From positions 1 to 5,411 of the forward strand of contig PMLO01000234.1 of assembly GCA_003158895.1 (NCBI GenBank): a DNA stretch of 5,411 nucleotides. Direction: 5' to 3'. Position 1 is the first letter of the stretch; each line of letters opens with the position of its first letter. The DNA is from Propionibacteriaceae bacterium (lineage in GTDB: Bacteria; Actinomycetota; Actinomycetes; Propionibacteriales; Propionibacteriaceae). The notes below the pieces were generated by a model. It did not search any database and was not told where the DNA came from. It worked only from the letters and a program-made list of their open reading frames with translations. Made by a program: the position numbers and the translations under genes. Positions 5,331 to 5,411 of the stretch are shown here, one piece after another.

Positions 5331-5411
5331 ATGCGTTCCTACGAAGTGGCCATCATCGTCGATCCTGATATCGACGATCGTCAGGTCCCCACACTCATCG
5401 AGACTCACCTG
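5331..5411 (+). CDS. rpsF: 30S ribosomal protein S6, N-terminal part (3' end outside window)
   Basis: The first 27 codons are visible, reading MRSYEVAIIVDPDIDDRQ and onward. The start M-R-x-Y-E-V followed by I(I/L)(V/L)DPD is the hallmark of S6, the small-subunit platform protein that pairs with S18. The ATG at 5331 is preceded by a strong AGAGGAGGT site. The family is about 95 residues, so roughly a quarter is present. In other bacteria rpsF leads an operon with ssb, rpsR and often rplI; these would lie beyond the window. The sequence IIVDPDIDDRQVP is a bit unlike the common actinobacterial VILDP form but well within the family. Confidence 0.93.
   Translation, partial: MRSYEVAIIVDPDIDDRQVPTLIETHL

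Noticed and set aside
1..5411. CRISPR array, insertion sequence, phage or defence genes
   Set aside because: No regularly spaced repeats, no transposase- or integrase-like frames; all real frames are metabolic, transport or ribosomal genes.

Overview
The window is high-GC DNA with dense, frame-clean coding on both strands. Weak or absent Shine-Dalgarno sites before two genes, a GTG start, hairpin terminators without a T-run, and an alanine dehydrogenase that lines up closely with what I remember of the mycobacterial enzyme all point to an actinobacterium. I cannot fix the genus from sequence alone. The genes are mostly housekeeping and central or amino-acid metabolism, with no sign of a phage, transposon, CRISPR array or defence island.

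Layout, left to right. (1) Positions 2-1387, + strand: the C-terminal 461 codons of pyruvate carboxylase, running from inside the carboxyltransferase domain to the biotinyl domain, then a perfect 34-bp palindrome that probably terminates it. (2) Positions 1509-2552, + strand: a ten-helix-type EamA/DMT-superfamily transporter with a very histidine-rich C-terminal tail. (3) Positions 2553-2647: a 95-bp convergent gap filled almost completely by a nested inverted repeat, probably a two-way terminator. (4) Positions 2648-3538, - strand: homocysteine S-methyltransferase (MmuM type). (5) Positions 3539-3852: a non-coding gap with two small hairpins on the mmuM side and a large composite stem on the ald side. 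(6) Positions 3853-4968, - strand: alanine dehydrogenase. (7) Positions 4969-5330: a 362-bp divergent regulatory region rich in inverted repeats. (8) Positions 5331-5411, + strand: the first 27 codons of ribosomal protein S6 (rpsF).

The genes do not form one pathway or operon. Each of the four whole or terminal genes seems to be its own transcription unit, separated by strong secondary structures. Pyruvate carboxylase (pyruvate to oxaloacetate) and alanine dehydrogenase (alanine/pyruvate interconversion) both act at the pyruvate node; MmuM makes methionine from homocysteine. rpsF probably begins a ribosomal operon that continues beyond the window.

I did not find a convincing new multi-gene system. 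The points most worth a second look are the His-rich tail on the DMT transporter, the overlapping palindromes and inverted repeats between ald and rpsF, a possible Shine-Dalgarno-sequestering fold in the rpsF leader, two long composite stems that begin about six bases after stop codons, and a strong excess of the tetranucleotide GTAC in every codon phase.
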